A stretch of DNA of 7,738 nucleotides, taken from assembly GCA_030619245.1 (NCBI GenBank), contig JAUXBS010000050.1, positions 1-7,738 of the forward strand, read 5' to 3'. The notes below the pieces were generated by a model, which did not search any database, was not told the origin of the DNA, and saw nothing but the letters and a program-made list of their open reading frames with translations. Origin of the DNA: Clostridia bacterium (GTDB lineage Bacteria; UBA6262; WVXT01; JAUXBS01). Positions 6,616-7,738 of this stretch are shown here, piece by piece. Position numbers and translations under genes: made by a program. Each line of letters opens with the position of its first letter. Position 1 is the stretch's first letter.

Positions 6616-6645
6616 ATATTAACAGTAAATATTCTATAATATCAA
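6616..6645 (-). promoter_or_regulatory. Candidate sigma-70-type promoter for the tRNA-Arg operon
   Basis: On the minus strand TTGATA (6645-6640) is followed after 18 bases by TAATAT (6621-6616), which would start RNA a few bases before the tRNA at 6604. A second possibility lies just upstream: TTGTAT (6673-6668), 17 bases, TATTAT (6650-6645). The region is very AT-rich, so such matches arise easily by chance. The position directly upstream of a tRNA gene is the main support. Confidence 0.35.
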
Positions 6646-6813
6646 TAATAACAAAATGCCGCTGAATATACAAGGGGTTTTACGGGTATGTGAATGGCTG
6701 CAAGAGTTTATAGGGATGTTATATTAAACTACAAGCGTCCACTCTTTCTCAATTATTAGACGTTAAACAAAGAAAGAAGTTAAAGGAAAAAAACAATGTA
6801 GTATCTATATTTA

Positions 6814-6846
6814 GTGAAACTCCACCGACGGAAGTCGGCGGCTTCT
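6814..6846 (-). mobile_element. Possible solitary right end of an IS200/IS605-family element
   Basis: On the minus strand AGAAGCC runs into a stem-loop with arms CCGCCGAC and GTCGGTGG around a four-base loop TTCC, followed directly by AGTTTCAC. The stem is eight pairs if one G-T (G-U) pair is allowed, and that wobble exists only on the minus strand, which supports this orientation. The arrangement AGAAGCC, hairpin, GGAGTTTCAC is, from memory, the pattern at right ends of many IS605-type elements, where it also forms the 3' end of the TnpB guide RNA. No tnpA or tnpB coding sequence is visible, so it would be a remnant or a non-autonomous copy. It could instead be an unrelated hairpin or a weak terminator. 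Confidence 0.45.
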
Positions 6847-6993
6847 TTGGAAACAAGCTAAAGTTTGAGTCCTTTGGGCTGTTTATCCATCATCAGAAAG
6901 GAATCTGGTGGTTTGTCGGCAGACTAAAAACAAACAAACAATTTCCAATTATTTCTCGCTATTTATTTTACCACTTCAGTTTATTACCCAGTA

Positions 6994-7738
6994 CTAAAAA
7001 CCTGTCGCTGTGATTAAAGGAGTATATTCTATTATAATTCCCAGGTCTCCAACTATCCAGCCGGTATTTGAATCATAAAAATATAGATCGTATAGATTAT
7101 CCCCTACTACAGGTGGTTCCAATTTCCAATTGACCCCTCCATCAGTCGTACTTAATATGGTTCCATTATGCCCACATATCCATCCAATATTCACATCAAC
7201 AAAATGAACATCCCTTAATTCAAGATTTACTCCACTGTTCTGGTCCTGCCAGCTATCCCCCCCGTTTGTTGAATGAATTATTTTTCCATTAAAACCGACA
7301 GCCCAACCATTGTTACTATCAACAAAAAAGACACTATTCATGAATTCATCGATATACTGCACTTCCCACGTAATCCCACCATCCGTTGTATGAATCACAG
7401 CTTCATGTTTTGCGCCTGTATGCCCCCAGCCTTCATTTTCATCAATGAACTGGAACCTGTGTGGAGGACCGACTTCATGGAAATACTCATTCCAAGTATC
7501 TCCTCCATTAGTAGTCTTGTTTACAGTCCCTATAGAAGCTATCCATCCTGTATTCGCATCTAGGAACTGAACATGATTAAGAGCACACGAACAAGGCTCA
7601 TATGCATGTTTAATCCAATTATTCCCAGCATCCGAGGAATAGTAAACATCTTCTATTTCCGCCAATACCCATACTGTATTATTATCTGATTGACATACGC
7701 TGTGAATGTCATCGGTAGTCCCACAATCCTGCGCCAAC
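6994..7738 (-). CDS. YCF48/BNR-type beta-propeller protein, 5' end outside window
   Basis: The frame is open to the right edge and ends at TAG (6994-6996), leaving about 247 visible residues. A TTG at 7737 is in frame but is probably not the start, because the first visible residues already belong to a repeat. About six repeats of roughly 35-45 residues follow the pattern hydrophobic strand, xD..xGW..G..G.I..T.DGG..W: for example VFFVDSNNGWAVG (136-148) with HSTNGGDSW (155-163), and VHFVDVNIGWICG (177-189) with STTDGGVNW (196-204). Such repeats build the blades of YCF48/sortilin-type propellers, often in secreted or surface proteins. The last repeat (GWIVGDLGIIIEY) lacks its TxDGGxxW half, and the protein ends soon after with no recognisable sorting domain or anchor. 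Hand counts of four 60-base lines here (about 37% GC) against four operon lines (about 49%) suggest a different origin. Its function is unknown. Confidence 0.85.
   Translation of the reverse strand, partial: LAQDCGTTDDIHSVCQSDNNTVWVLAEIEDVYYSSDAGNNWIKHAYEPCSCALNHVQFLDANTGWIASIGTVNKTTNGGDTWNEYFHEVGPPHRFQFIDENEGWGHTGAKHEAVIHTTDGGITWEVQYIDEFMNSVFFVDSNNGWAVGFNGKIIHSTNGGDSWQDQNSGVNLELRDVHFVDVNIGWICGHNGTILSTTDGGVNWKLEPPVVGDNLYDLYFYDSNTGWIVGDLGIIIEYTPLITATGF

Larger units (their letters stand above)
6605..6993. other. 389-base gene-free region between the propeller gene and tRNA-Arg
   Basis: No convincing gene was found on either strand. It holds the candidate promoters near 6616-6673, the IS200/IS605-like right-end hairpin (6814-6846), a second hairpin (arms 6889-6897 and 6904-6912, loop AAGGAA, 9 pairs with two G-U pairs if read as plus-strand RNA), a purine-rich tract (about 6770-6796) and a short AAAC repeat (about 6928-6940). 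No classical terminator with a T-run was recognised after the propeller gene. A plus-strand frame is open from 6714 to 7013 but has no ATG, GTG or TTG start that I can see and is not called. Confidence 0.7.

Noticed and set aside
6814..6846. Hairpin considered as an intrinsic terminator of the propeller gene
   Set aside because: It is followed by AGTTTCAC, not by a T-run, and lies about 150 bases past the stop. The flanking motifs fit a mobile-element end better.
6714..7013. Plus-strand frame open for about 100 codons across the gene-free region
   Set aside because: It has no visible ATG, GTG or TTG start, reads through the hairpins and into the propeller gene's antisense, and has no recognisable motif. 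A decayed gene cannot be excluded.

Overview
This window looks like bacterial chromosome from an uncultured, probably anaerobic lineage. Predicted lipoproteins, a radical SAM enzyme, a glycoside-hydrolase-like envelope protein and a YCF48-type propeller are all present. The mix recalls candidate phyla such as Omnitrophota or Elusimicrobiota, but nothing here fixes the phylum and that placement is a low-confidence guess. Every supported gene lies on the minus strand, so transcription runs from high to low coordinates.

Right edge (6994-7738): the 3' part of a gene for a YCF48/BNR-type beta-propeller protein, its start lying outside the window. Its DNA is visibly more AT-rich than the rest. A 389-base gene-free stretch follows (6605-6993). 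It holds a strong hairpin in a context (AGAAGCC, stem-loop, GGAGTTTCAC) that resembles the right end of an IS200/IS605-family element, a second weaker hairpin, and candidate promoters for what follows.

Operon (6604 down to 1 and beyond): a tRNA-Arg(CCG) gene with encoded CCA, then eight tightly packed or overlapping transcription units' worth of features in one direction: a TIGR00725/LOG-like Rossmann protein, D-aminoacyl-tRNA deacylase (dtd), a membrane-anchored glycoside-hydrolase-like TIM-barrel protein, an AmmeMemoRadiSam-system radical SAM enzyme, a TatD-family metal-dependent hydrolase, protein-L-isoaspartate methyltransferase (pcm), and a Memo-family protein (AmmeMemoRadiSam protein B) that runs off the left edge. 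That is seven protein genes after the tRNA. Junctions are a 4-base overlap, a 1-base gap, a 27-base gap, an 8-base overlap, a 2-base gap and a 31-base gap, which strongly suggests co-transcription.

How they may work together: the first part (tRNA-Arg, dtd) concerns translation quality. The second part joins the AmmeMemoRadiSam radical SAM and Memo proteins to an isoaspartate repair enzyme and a TatD hydrolase. The most unusual point is that the Memo protein and Pcm both begin with lipoprotein-like signal sequences, and the radical SAM enzyme begins with a transmembrane segment plus a charged KQP-repeat linker, although these families are normally cytosolic. This suggests an AmmeMemoRadiSam/Pcm module placed at the cell envelope. 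That is inference: two of these enzymes need S-adenosylmethionine, so their topology is a real puzzle.
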